Assembly: GCA_963802575.1 (NCBI GenBank)
Contig: CAWDJF010000007.1
Coordinates: 62,001-126,000 of the forward strand
Source of the DNA: DATFTE01 sp963802575
GTDB lineage: Bacteria; Acidobacteriota; Terriglobia; Terriglobales; Acidobacteriaceae
Reading direction: 5' to 3'
DNA: 64,000 nucleotides
The notes beneath the pieces are model-generated. The model had not been told where the DNA came from. It made no database searches and saw only the letters and a program-made list of their open reading frames with translations. Position 1 is the first letter of the stretch; each line of letters begins with the position of its first letter. Of the stretch, positions 17,883-25,345 are shown piece by piece. A program made the position numbers and the translations under genes.

Positions 17883-18066
17883 GCCAATTGTTTCACTGAT
17901 GAAAACTCGCCATTACACTCCTTGACCCGGTCTTTTGGCAGCTACGATCTAACCCGTTATTGGCTCTTTGGAACCACCCCGTCCCCACGTCACGGCTATC
18001 GCAAATCACCAACACCGCCGACAGCCGACGGGCGGGCGACGCCTTCCTCCATCGTTTCGAATTTGC

Positions 18067-19070
18067 TTACTCGATCGGCTCGACCACCGTCCCTGGCGAC
18101 TTCCCGTCCGGCATCTGCACCACCAGCGTCGCCGCCAGCACCAGCACAATTCCCACCGTCTGCAAGGGACGCATGACTTCTCCCAGCGCAATCGGCCGCG
18201 AGCACAGATCGAGAACACCGGCTCCAGGCAGCTCACAACGATTGCTCGCGTCGGTTCCAAATGCTGCAGTCCCGCGAAGTATAAAGAGAACGGCACCAGC
18301 ACCGACACCAGCGAGAAGACCATCAGAAACATCCATTCGGCGCTGGAATAATGCGCTGCCGCGATCTTCCACGGAGGATTCACGATGATCCAGAACAACG
18401 CTGTGCTCCCCGTTACGTACAGAAGCACGGTCCAACGGTCGTAGCGCTCGAGGAGGCTGTGTCCGGCGACGTTGTAGAAGGCGAACGAGAATGCCGCCAA
18501 CATCGCGGCAATCACACCAACTGTGTCGAGGCGCACGCTGCCCGATCCGACAATGCCGATGACCAGAACGATTCCCGTCAATGCCAGCGCTACCGCAACC
18601 ACGCGTTGCGCCGTGGCCCGCTGCAATCCGCGGATCACCATGTACAACAGCACCCACACCGGTGCCGTGTATTGCACGATGATGGCAATCGCTACGTTGG
18701 TTCGTTGAATCGCCAGGTAGTAAAAGTAATTCGAGGCCGCGACGCCCAGCACTCCCAGAAGCATCAGGCGGCCTATGTCGGCACTGGGCAGGCGCAGTCG
18801 ACGTGGTCCACGGCTCAGAAACAGCACTGGCAGCAAGACGAAGAACGAAAGCGTGGTGCGGCTCTGCGAAAGAATCAGCGGATCGATCGGCTGCAACGAC
18901 GCGCTGGAAAGAAGACGCCCGGTAAAGGCGGCGCGTCCCAACGTCGCTGACACGCCCCACATGAAGGTGGCAGCGGCGATGTAGAAATATCCGCGAGCGG
19001 GATGGGCTCTAGGAGCCAAGGATTTGGTCGAGCCGTTGGGGATCGAATCCCACCATGATTTCCTCCCCAA
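18067..19070 (-). pseudogene. EamA/DMT-family transporter with one-base frameshift near the end
   Basis: A ten-helix drug/metabolite transporter with two EamA repeats: 'GYFYIAAATFMWGVSATLGRAAF' begins helix 1 and 'LDTVGVIAAMLAAFSFAFYN' begins the second repeat. The frame is intact up to the terminal signature 'SCLEPVFSI'. There a missing base (about 18205-18218) diverts it, while the expected ending 'ALGEVMRPLQTVGIVLVLAA' continues in another frame to a stop at 18067. Corrected, the protein is about 334 residues, as usual for the family. Without correction the last helix is lost. The start is uncertain: TTG at 19070 lies inside the glutaredoxin gene and TTG at 19019 overlaps it by 11 bases. 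It is probably co-transcribed with the glutaredoxin. Confidence 0.8.
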
Positions 19071-19251
19071 TTACCAGGGTGGGCGTGGAACGGCTGCCAT
19101 ATTTATAAACCAGATCCTGAATCGCGGAGGGATCGCGGCGAATATCGCGCTCCTCGAAAGCAATTCCTCTCGCCGAGAGGTAGGCCGTGGCGACGTGGCA
19201 AGGCGGTCAACCCGGCTGGGTAAACACGATGATTTTCTTGTCAGATTCCAT
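19009..19251 (-). CDS. Glutaredoxin-like protein with in-frame UGA at the catalytic cysteine (predicted selenoprotein)
   Basis: From ATG at 19251, with AAGGTG just upstream, an 80-residue thioredoxin-fold protein reads through one TGA at 19207-19209 and ends at TAG 19009-19011. The start reads 'MESDKKIIVFTQPG', then UGA, then 'PPCHVATAYLSARGI'. The redox motif is therefore U-x-x-C instead of C-x-x-C. 'GSRSTPTLVIGEEIMVGFD', with the cis-Pro of the fold, and 'RLDQIL' complete a glutaredoxin/NrdH-type domain. Apart from the UGA the frame is intact, and the stop is exactly at the residue most often replaced by selenocysteine. A hairpin lies 27-41 nucleotides downstream. The role would be thiol-disulfide exchange, beside an OsmC-type peroxidase relative. 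A Cys-to-stop mutation or base error is the alternative. Confidence 0.75.
19166..19180 (-). promoter_or_regulatory. Candidate bacterial SECIS hairpin
   Basis: On the transcript CCUCUC-GGC-GAGAGG forms a perfect 6-bp stem with a triloop starting 33 nucleotides after the UGA at 19207-19209. Guanines occupy the first two loop positions. From memory this satisfies the usual bacterial SECIS spacing (apical loop roughly 16-37 nucleotides after UGA, with an early loop G). It lies within the coding sequence, as expected for SelB-dependent readthrough. Confidence 0.5.
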
Positions 19252-19260
19252 TATCACCTT

Positions 19261-19327
19261 GTAGAGACATAGCTCAGCTATGTCTCTCTATCCGCGCAAC
19301 GAAGACGCAGCAAAGCTGCGTCTCTAC
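19261..19327. repeat. Pair of family C hairpin repeats
   Basis: 19261-19290 (arms GTAGAGACATAGCT and AGCTATGTCTCT) and 19301-19327 (GACGCAGC and GCTGCGTC, ending TCTCTAC) are related hairpins in the 95-base gap between the OsmC and glutaredoxin genes. A relative lies at 10807-10831. Confidence 0.8.
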
Positions 19328-19346
19328 AACGCCGGCCACCGGCGAC

Positions 19347-19745
19347 CTATTCTACATATTCGATCTCGTAGCTGATCTTCGCGGTCTTGCGCAGCATGGC
19401 GGCTACCGAGCAGTACTTATCTTCGGAAAGTTTCACCGCATCTTCGACAGCTTTATGTGAGACTTTCCCGCGCACGCGATAGACGAGATGTATTTCCGTG
19501 TAAACGGCCGGCGGATCAGTTGCCCTTTCCGCTTTGGCGAGCACTTCGAGGCCTTCGAGCGGCTCGCGCTTTTTGCGGAGAATGCTGACCACATCGAATC
19601 CAGTGCAACCGCTCAAGGCTATCAAGACCAATTCGATCGGACTCGCCGCCGATTTTTTGTCGCCGTCCATGAGGACGGCGTGCCCGCTAGTCGCTTCCCC
19701 AACGAACTGCTGTCCAATCGTCCACAGCGCTTTGGCTTCCGTCAT
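19347..19745 (-). CDS. OsmC/Ohr family protein
   Basis: A 132-residue OsmC-superfamily protein. Members reduce organic hydroperoxides using two cysteines, usually recycled by a thiol partner. The first conserved cysteine is in 'ALSGCTGFDVVSILRKKR' and the second in 'LSEDKYCSVAAMLRKTAK'. 'ASPIELVLIAL' precedes the first helix. This is the short YhfA-like subgroup rather than Ohr proper. It lies upstream of the UxxC glutaredoxin on the same strand, which would be a plausible reductant, although 95 bases with two hairpins separate them. ATG at 19745 follows a GGGAG box. Confidence 0.9.
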   Translation of the reverse strand: MTEAKALWTIGQQFVGEATSGHAVLMDGDKKSAASPIELVLIALSGCTGFDVVSILRKKREPLEGLEVLAKAERATDPPAVYTEIHLVYRVRGKVSHKAVEDAVKLSEDKYCSVAAMLRKTAKISYEIEYVE

Positions 19746-19844
19746 GACGCTCCCGTTGCGAGGAATAATTTATGAAACAAGAGTTTCGATTTCCAACTGC
19801 CCATTGCCGATTCTTTCTTTCGCCGTGGCTTAGGAGGACTCGCG

Positions 19845-21275
19845 TTAGCGCCTATTGTCGGTGCTCGGCTCGGGATGAATCAGCACGCGAAATAGTTCCG
19901 GCGCTTCCTGTTTGAAGCGGATTTCGAGATCTGTCTGAATGTCGTGAACGCGGGTGAGCGGCAGATCATCGGACATTGTGCAATGGCACGATACATACAG
20001 TCGTCCGCGCACGCGCTTGAATTGAAAATCGTGAGTGTCGAGCACTTCGGGAAACTCTCCGGCAATCTTCTTCAACTTCTTCTCGAGCGCCGCGTCGCGC
20101 ACAATCTCGTCGCCCGTCTCAATCGTTGCCGGCTCGCTTTCAATGTGCGTGAGGATCGACGAGATTTCCGGCACGTCGCTCTTCATCTCCGATTCCAGCA
20201 CAGTAACCCGGTCATGGGCGTCTTTCAGGCTCAATCGCTCATCGAGTTCAAGGTGCTGCTCCACGTGCAACTGTCCGTTCAGGTCCTGCACGCTGACGTC
20301 GTGAACGTTAAAGTTGTTGCGGGTTGCAACCGCACGAATCCGGTCAAAGATGTTTTCTGTGTTCACAGCGCGGGGAATGGAATGCACCACCACGTCGGCG
20401 TTGGGCAGCACTCCGTGTACCGCGTCGGTTACCGCTTCCGCCACTTGTTCGGAACGCTGGAAAGTCACGTTTCGTGCCAACCCGATCGACAGATCGGCGA
20501 AGTAGCGGTTCCCTGCCCGCCGTATTCGCACCCGATCCACTTCCAGCAACCCTTCCACTCCCGATACCGCGGCGATAATATTGCTGCGCACACCCGAAGG
20601 GGCCGCGTCGAGTAAGGCGTCGATCGTTTTGCGCGCCAGCCTCGAACTGACCCAGGTCACGACGCCGGCCACGAACAGCGCCGCCACGGGATCGGCGTTG
20701 CGGAGCCATGCAATCCCAAAAATTCGGCCCAATAAGACCAGAAGCAGGCCTACGACCACCACGCCGCTCGACCAGATATCTGTAGAAAAATGTAGTGCGT
20801 CGGCTTCAAGCGCCTGACTATCGTATTTATTGGCGATCCGTCCCAGGGCCCGGGAACGCCACCAATCCACTGCCATCGAGATGAACATCACGGCAAACGC
20901 GGCCCCGCTCGGCTCAATCTCCACGTGTTGGTAGAAAAGGCGCTTTATCGCCTCATAAACAATCCAAACGCAAGTCAATAGCAGCAATCCGGTTTCAAGA
21001 AACGCGGAAAAGTTTTCGACTTTGCCGTGACCGTATTGGTGGTCCACATCGGCGGGTTTGTCGGATACACGGACGGAAAAGAAGGTTATAATAGCGGCGA
21101 TCAGATCCAGCCCGGAGTGGGCTGCTTCCGAAAGAATGCCAAGGCTGCCGGTAGTCACACCGACGACAATCTTGAGTGTGGTGATGGCGATGGCCGCCAG
21201 CACGGAGTTGCCTGCCACGGCTCGCTTCTCCGCACGCATAGACTCGGAGCTGTAGACCGCTGGCGTCGCCGGCAT
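19845..21275 (-). CDS. Cation diffusion facilitator (CDF) metal/H+ antiporter with three C-terminal domains
   Basis: A 476-residue inner-membrane transporter exporting Zn2+, Fe2+ or similar ions. The CDF signature is 'GSLGILSEAAHSGLDLIAA'. The helix 2 site includes the H/D-x-x-x-D arrangement 'HSGLD', and the helix 5 site is 'ADALHFSTDIWSS'. The cytoplasmic part is unusual: after the standard dimerisation domain ('LLEVDRVRIRRAGNRYFADL', ending 'ADVVVHSIP'), two more similar units follow ('NNFNVHDVSVQDLNGQLHVE', ending 'THIESEP', and 'THDFQFKRVRGRLYVSCH', ending 'VLIHPEP'). ATG at 21275 is preferred to the upstream TTG at 21311. It is divergent from the foldase gene. Confidence 0.9.
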   Translation of the reverse strand: MPATPAVYSSESMRAEKRAVAGNSVLAAIAITTLKIVVGVTTGSLGILSEAAHSGLDLIAAIITFFSVRVSDKPADVDHQYGHGKVENFSAFLETGLLLLTCVWIVYEAIKRLFYQHVEIEPSGAAFAVMFISMAVDWWRSRALGRIANKYDSQALEADALHFSTDIWSSGVVVVGLLLVLLGRIFGIAWLRNADPVAALFVAGVVTWVSSRLARKTIDALLDAAPSGVRSNIIAAVSGVEGLLEVDRVRIRRAGNRYFADLSIGLARNVTFQRSEQVAEAVTDAVHGVLPNADVVVHSIPRAVNTENIFDRIRAVATRNNFNVHDVSVQDLNGQLHVEQHLELDERLSLKDAHDRVTVLESEMKSDVPEISSILTHIESEPATIETGDEIVRDAALEKKLKKIAGEFPEVLDTHDFQFKRVRGRLYVSCHCTMSDDLPLTRVHDIQTDLEIRFKQEAPELFRVLIHPEPSTDNRR

Positions 21276-21405
21276 GGGCGCATTATCGCTGTTCAACACT
21301 GTGTCCGCCAAGTCTCTCCCCTTGCGGACTGGCTGTGACGGGAGCCGCCGCCGCTCTGTGCTAGGATTTTCAGTTACTTCGAACTCTTCTGGAGGAATTC
21401 CAATT

Positions 21406-22500
21406 ATGACGCATCGTGGGTTGGTATGTCTGCTTTTGCTCGGGGCCTCGGCCTTTGGGCAGGCAGCGAAGCCAACAGAACCAGCAGCCCCAGCCGCCGC
21501 TCAGATGACCGAGGATATGACGGCCAAAGCAGATCCATCGAAAGTCAGCCCAGACGCCGTCGTCATTACCATTCCCGGCATGTGCGCCAACCCTCCCGCT
21601 GACAAAAGCGCAGCCGGCGATTGCAAGACCACGATAACCAAGGCCGAATTTGAAAAACTCGTCAACGCCGTGGCCCCCACCATGCCGGCCGCAGGCCGCC
21701 GTCAACTTGCTGGCCGTTATGCCAGCGGTCTGATGATGGCTCATGAAGCCGAAACTATGGGACTCGACAAGGGCCCGAACTATGAAGAGATGATGAAGAT
21801 CAGCCGCATCCAGGTATTGGCGCAGGAACTGCAGCGCTCGATGCAGGAGAAGGCCGATCAGGTTCCCGACAAAGATATCGAAGACTATTACAACAAGAAC
21901 CAGGCGCAGTTCGAGGAAGCCAACCTGCATCGCCTGTTCATCCCCAAGAACAAGCAGATGGAGCCGCCCAAAGAAAAATTGAGCGACGAAGCCATGAAAG
22001 CGCGGCAAGACGCCGCCGAAGCATCGATGAAAGCGGTCGCCACGAAACTTCAGGCGCGCGCCGCGGCCGGAGAAGACTTCGACAAACTGCAAGGCGAAGC
22101 TTTCGAAGCCGCCGGACTCAAGGCAAAAGCACCGAACACCGACATGGGCAAGATTCGGCGCACCGCGTTGCCACCCGCGCACGCTGCTGCCTTCGACCTG
22201 AAGACCGGACAAGTTTCCATTCTGATTGTCGACGGTTCCGGTTTCTTCGTCTACAAGATGGGGGAACACGACACGGTTCCACTGGATAAGGCAAAGGACG
22301 AAATTCACAGCACCCTGCGTGCACAGCGTATGCAGGACTCCATGGAGGCCATGCAACAGGCCGCCCAGCCTACGTTGAACGACGACTACTTTGGCCCCGA
22401 GCAGGCAAATCCTGGCATGAGGCCCGGCATGGGACACCCCATGCCCGGGAAGATGCCCGGCAAAGCGCCCGCCACCACTCCACCGACTGAGCCGAAGTAA
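21406..22500 (+). CDS. Exported SurA/PrsA-like peptidyl-prolyl isomerase family protein
   Basis: A 364-residue exported protein. A signal peptide ('LVCLLLLGASAFGQA') precedes a Pro/Ala-rich linker, then a SurA-N-type helical domain ('ITKAEFEKLVNAVAPTMP', 'MMAHEAETMGLD', 'DKDIEDYYNKNQAQFEEAN') and a parvulin-like rotamase region (about 195-325; 'RAAAGEDFDKLQGEAFEAAG', 'GQVSILIVDGSGFFVYKM'). The tail is Gly/Met/Pro-rich. It probably assists folding of outer-membrane or secreted proteins; isomerase activity is uncertain since the parvulin motifs are divergent. A strong GGAGG lies 10 bases before the ATG. Its stop overlaps the next start as TAATG. Confidence 0.8.
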   Translation: MTHRGLVCLLLLGASAFGQAAKPTEPAAPAAAQMTEDMTAKADPSKVSPDAVVITIPGMCANPPADKSAAGDCKTTITKAEFEKLVNAVAPTMPAAGRRQLAGRYASGLMMAHEAETMGLDKGPNYEEMMKISRIQVLAQELQRSMQEKADQVPDKDIEDYYNKNQAQFEEANLHRLFIPKNKQMEPPKEKLSDEAMKARQDAAEASMKAVATKLQARAAAGEDFDKLQGEAFEAAGLKAKAPNTDMGKIRRTALPPAHAAAFDLKTGQVSILIVDGSGFFVYKMGEHDTVPLDKAKDEIHSTLRAQRMQDSMEAMQQAAQPTLNDDYFGPEQANPGMRPGMGHPMPGKMPGKAPATTPPTEPK

Positions 22501-23588
22501 TGTCGGGTACGAAGCCCACGGTCGTGGTCACCGGCATCGCCGGCAATCTCGGCCAGCGTTTGTTGCCGCAGTTGGCGGATTTTCAAGTCCTCGGGATTGA
22601 CTTGAAACCGCCAACCGGCAGTTTCGCGGGACAATTCGTTTCCATGGATCTAGGTGAGGAAGCATCTTGCCGGGATCTGACGCTGCTCTTGAAAGAGTCT
22701 GGAGCATGCGCCGTCGTGCATCTCGCCTTCGTGATCGACCCGGTGCGTACCGGCGTGCTCGACGTCGATCGCATGTGGCACATCAATGTCGCCGGAACCG
22801 CCCGCGTGCTCGAAGCCATCACCGAAGCCAATCGCGACGGCGCCATCGTGCAAAAATTTGTCTTCCCCAGCAGCGTTGCTGCCTATGGTTCCGACCTTCC
22901 GGGTCCGGTCTCGGAAGACTTCCCTCTCGGCGCCCACACGCTGCCTTACGCCGTGCATAAGATGGAGTGTGATCGCGTGGTGCAACAGCGCGCGCCCTCA
23001 CTGCGCGGGTGTAGCGCCTACATGCTGCGTCCGCATATTTTTGCCGGGGCCAGCGTGGAAAATTACTTGCTCGGGGCTTTTCGCGGAACTCCCAACGGCC
23101 GCTCGAAACGCGCAGAAAGAATGCGCAATGAGGGCCGGCGCCTCTCCTGCATGCTGCCGTATGGCAAGAAGTACGTCGACAACAAGATCCAATTCGTGCA
23201 CATCGACGATGCGGCTCGACTGATAGCGCATCTCGTCCGCAAGTCCGAGCCCGAAGCCCAACGACTGACTATTTTGAATTTGGCTGGACGCGGCGAGCCC
23301 CTGACTTTCGGCCGCTGCATCGAAATGGCGCAAGCAAAGTTGGTGAGAGTTCCCGGAAAATCGGCCATGCGGATGGTGCTGCAGTTTCTCTGGAAATCGG
23401 GCGTCTCGGCGATTCCGCCGGAAGCGCTGCCCTACATGACCGGGGAATACACCATGAACACCGAGCGCCTGAAGAAATTTCTTGGACCGGAATACGAGAA
23501 AGTCATTCGCTACTCCATCGCCGACGCCTTCGCCGACAGCTTTGCTCACCAGTCGCAATCAATAGCCCAAGGCTCCGCCGCAGATTAA
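22500..23588 (+). CDS. NAD(P)-dependent epimerase/dehydratase (extended SDR)
   Basis: A 362-residue extended short-chain dehydrogenase/reductase. The cofactor motif 'VVVTGIAGNLGQRLLPQL' (GxxGxxG) is at the N-terminus, 'VVHLAFVIDP' and 'NVAGTARVLEAI' follow, the serine is in 'FVFPSSVAAYG', and the catalytic Tyr-x-x-x-Lys is 'YAVHKMECD'. 'FVHIDDAARLI' closes the fold. Substrates are often nucleotide sugars but the C-terminal half is not specific enough to say. It starts within the last base of the foldase gene, so the pair is an operon. Confidence 0.88.
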   Translation: MSGTKPTVVVTGIAGNLGQRLLPQLADFQVLGIDLKPPTGSFAGQFVSMDLGEEASCRDLTLLLKESGACAVVHLAFVIDPVRTGVLDVDRMWHINVAGTARVLEAITEANRDGAIVQKFVFPSSVAAYGSDLPGPVSEDFPLGAHTLPYAVHKMECDRVVQQRAPSLRGCSAYMLRPHIFAGASVENYLLGAFRGTPNGRSKRAERMRNEGRRLSCMLPYGKKYVDNKIQFVHIDDAARLIAHLVRKSEPEAQRLTILNLAGRGEPLTFGRCIEMAQAKLVRVPGKSAMRMVLQFLWKSGVSAIPPEALPYMTGEYTMNTERLKKFLGPEYEKVIRYSIADAFADSFAHQSQSIAQGSAAD

Positions 23589-23597
23589 TTTTTACCC

Positions 23598-23660
23598 ATG
23601 TCATCCCGAGCGGAGCATGCAGATCGCGAAGCGATCCGCATGCGGAGTCGAGTGACCTTG
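23598..23660. repeat. Degenerate GTCATCCCGAGCG repeat (family B relative)
   Basis: The stretch begins TGTCATCCCGAGCGGAGCAT and contains GCAGATCGCGAAGCGATCCGC and GCGGAGTCGAG. It resembles the arms of the family B elements at 36046 and 46364 and a fragment at 31678-31712. It lies between the epimerase and the cytochrome remnant. Confidence 0.5.
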
Positions 23661-23663
23661 CGT

Positions 23664-23890
23664 TCAGCCTCCCCCATACACCTCCGGATCCCCCAAGCTT
23701 CCTTTCGCCGGCAGGTGCCGCAGAAACACGACAATCTGCCAGATCTCATCATCGTCAAATATGCCGCTCGAAGCCGGCACCCGGAAGGAAATATTCCGTG
23801 ATCGATCATCCACTTCAGTTGACCGTCGCTATAGTCCTGTATCTGCTTTGAAGCCATCTGACACGGGCGGTGACATGCGACCGGCAAGCG
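23664..23890 (-). pseudogene. Remnant of a c-type cytochrome domain, truncated and frameshifted
   Basis: Reading leftward from about 23890, one frame gives 'CQMASKQIQDYSDGQLKW' and 'MIDHGIFPSG'. After a one-base shift a second frame gives 'PASSGIFDDDEIWQIVVF' and 'LRHLPAKGSLGDPEVYGG' to a TGA at 23664. Together these match the C-terminal half of a mono-haem cytochrome c, where 'GIxxSGMPA' carries the axial methionine and 'DEEIWxLVxFLRxLP' is the last helix. The CxxCH haem site is not intact. It appears to be a decayed gene between the epimerase and the sigma factor. The original methionine codon is lost at the frameshift. Confidence 0.6.
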
Positions 23891-23957
23891 GGGACGCCGG
23901 TCCTGGATTTATTTCTTTAGAAACCGGGAATAAAGTCGCGCCTCGCCGGTTTACTCT

Positions 23958-24494
23958 ATGGAGGTGGGGAAAGAGCGCGTGACAGCCGCGACGTTCGAAG
24001 AACTGGCCATGCCACTGTTTGACCAGCTCTACAACTTCGCCCACTGGCTGACGCGCGACCCGTCAGAGGCGGAGGATTTGGTGCAGGAAACCTACACCAA
24101 AGCGCTTCGCGGCTTCGCATCCTTCCAGCCGGGAAGCAACTTTCGCGCCTGGATGTATCGCATTTTGCGCAACACGTTCCTGACCTCGCGCACCGGTTTA
24201 GCGGCGAGCGCCACGGTTCCGTTGGATGAAGAGGACGACACGGCCATGCCGGTAGCCGCGGGCACGCCGGAGACCATCCTGATCGAGCGCACGCACGAAC
24301 AGATATTGCAGAGTGCAATGGAAAACTTGCCGCTGCCTTACCGCGAGATCATTTTGTTGAATGAAGTAGAAGAAATGTCGTATCAGGAAATTGCCGAGGC
24401 GCTTTCGATCCCGATTGGAACCGTGATGTCCCGGCTATCGCGCGCGCGAAAAGCCTTACGAGAGATGCTGCAACAGAAGCTGAAAAGAAAATGA
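23958..24494 (+). CDS. ECF-type RNA polymerase sigma factor
   Basis: A 178-residue sigma-70 factor of the extracytoplasmic-function class. Region 2 contains 'LFDQLYNFAHWLTRDPSEAE' and 'DLVQETYTKALRGFASF', with 'NFRAWMYRILRNTFLTSRT' at region 2.3-2.4. Region 4 contains 'LPLPYREIILLNEVEEMSYQ' and the helix-turn-helix 'EIAEALSIPIGTVMSRLSRA'. It directs polymerase to a specific regulon under control of the downstream anti-sigma factor. The stop overlaps that gene as ATGA (24491-24494). The start may be internal (ATG at residue 18), but the extra N-terminal residues are plausible. Confidence 0.93.
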   Translation: MEVGKERVTAATFEELAMPLFDQLYNFAHWLTRDPSEAEDLVQETYTKALRGFASFQPGSNFRAWMYRILRNTFLTSRTGLAASATVPLDEEDDTAMPVAAGTPETILIERTHEQILQSAMENLPLPYREIILLNEVEEMSYQEIAEALSIPIGTVMSRLSRARKALREMLQQKLKRK

Positions 24495-25234
24495 CAGATT
24501 CCTGGGCCGAAAAACTCGATACTTATCTCGACGGAGAGCTTTCCTCGCAGGAGATGCTTGATCTCGATGCGCATCTGAAGACGTGCACCGATTGCGCCGC
24601 CGAGGTGCTGCATCGCGTGCAACTCAAGCGCTCGATCAAGACCGCGGGGAAGCGCTTCCAGCCGCGCCAAGAATTCCTCCGGCGAGTGCAGCGGCAGATC
24701 GCTACCCGCCCGAAGACCTCGCCATGGAGAATCTGGTCAATCGCCGCGACTGTGTTCGCCACGCTGCTCCTGGCGGGATGGCTCGTCACCTACTTCGGGC
24801 AAATGCGAATGCAGGAACGCCAGACCTACAGCGAGATCGCCGACTTGCACGTTGCGACACTCGCGAGCACTAATCCGGTCGACGTCATTTCTACGGACCG
24901 CCATACCGTGAAGCCGTGGTTCCAGGGAAAACTTCCCTTCACCTTCAACCTGCCGGAACTGCAGAACACCGATTTCACGTTAGTGGGAGGACGCGTCACA
25001 TACCTTGGACAGGCTCCCGGAGCGCACTTGATCTATCAAGTGCGCAAGCATGAAATCTCCGTCTTTATCTTTCAGGATCGTGAACTCAGCGCGGGCTCGG
25101 GCGCCGACAAAAATCAATCGTTCAATCTTGAAACCTGGAGCGAGTCCGGCCTGCGCTACTTTGTCATCGGCGATGCCAATTCAGACGACATTAGGAAGCT
25201 GGGGGATCTGCTGAAAGCGGCAGGAAGATCGTAG
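24491..25234 (+). CDS. Membrane anti-sigma factor with zinc-finger domain
   Basis: A 247-residue protein. The N-terminal anti-sigma zinc-finger has 'LDTYLDGELSSQE' and the ligand motif His-x3-Cys-x2-Cys in 'HLKTCTDCAAEV'. A single membrane helix follows at about residues 80-100 ('WSIAATVFATLLLAGWLVTY'), then a periplasmic domain of about 145 residues with no known name, likely the sensor. It would hold the ECF sigma factor at the membrane until an envelope signal frees it. It is translationally coupled to the sigma gene. Confidence 0.9.
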   Translation: MTDSWAEKLDTYLDGELSSQEMLDLDAHLKTCTDCAAEVLHRVQLKRSIKTAGKRFQPRQEFLRRVQRQIATRPKTSPWRIWSIAATVFATLLLAGWLVTYFGQMRMQERQTYSEIADLHVATLASTNPVDVISTDRHTVKPWFQGKLPFTFNLPELQNTDFTLVGGRVTYLGQAPGAHLIYQVRKHEISVFIFQDRELSAGSGADKNQSFNLETWSESGLRYFVIGDANSDDIRKLGDLLKAAGRS

Positions 25235-25254
25235 GTGCTGGTTCTTATTGATTT

Positions 25255-25300
25255 CTTTGCGGCTTTCCCTTAGCGACCTTTGCGGTTAAAAGGTTTTGGT
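25255..25300. repeat. Family E repeat (CTTTGCGGTTAAAAGGTTTT type)
   Basis: CTTAGCGACCTTTGCGGTTA then AAAGGTTTT. The reverse-complement version occurs at 41811-41854 and a degenerate copy at 50641-50668, all between genes. Confidence 0.5.
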
Positions 25301-25345
25301 TGCGCTCTCCTGAACTAATCAGCGCGCACGATTATTCCACTGGCT

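Noticed and set aside
21370..22437. Minus-strand ORF of 355 codons
   Set aside because: It is antisense to the SurA-like gene, which has a signal peptide and a strong ribosome-binding site.
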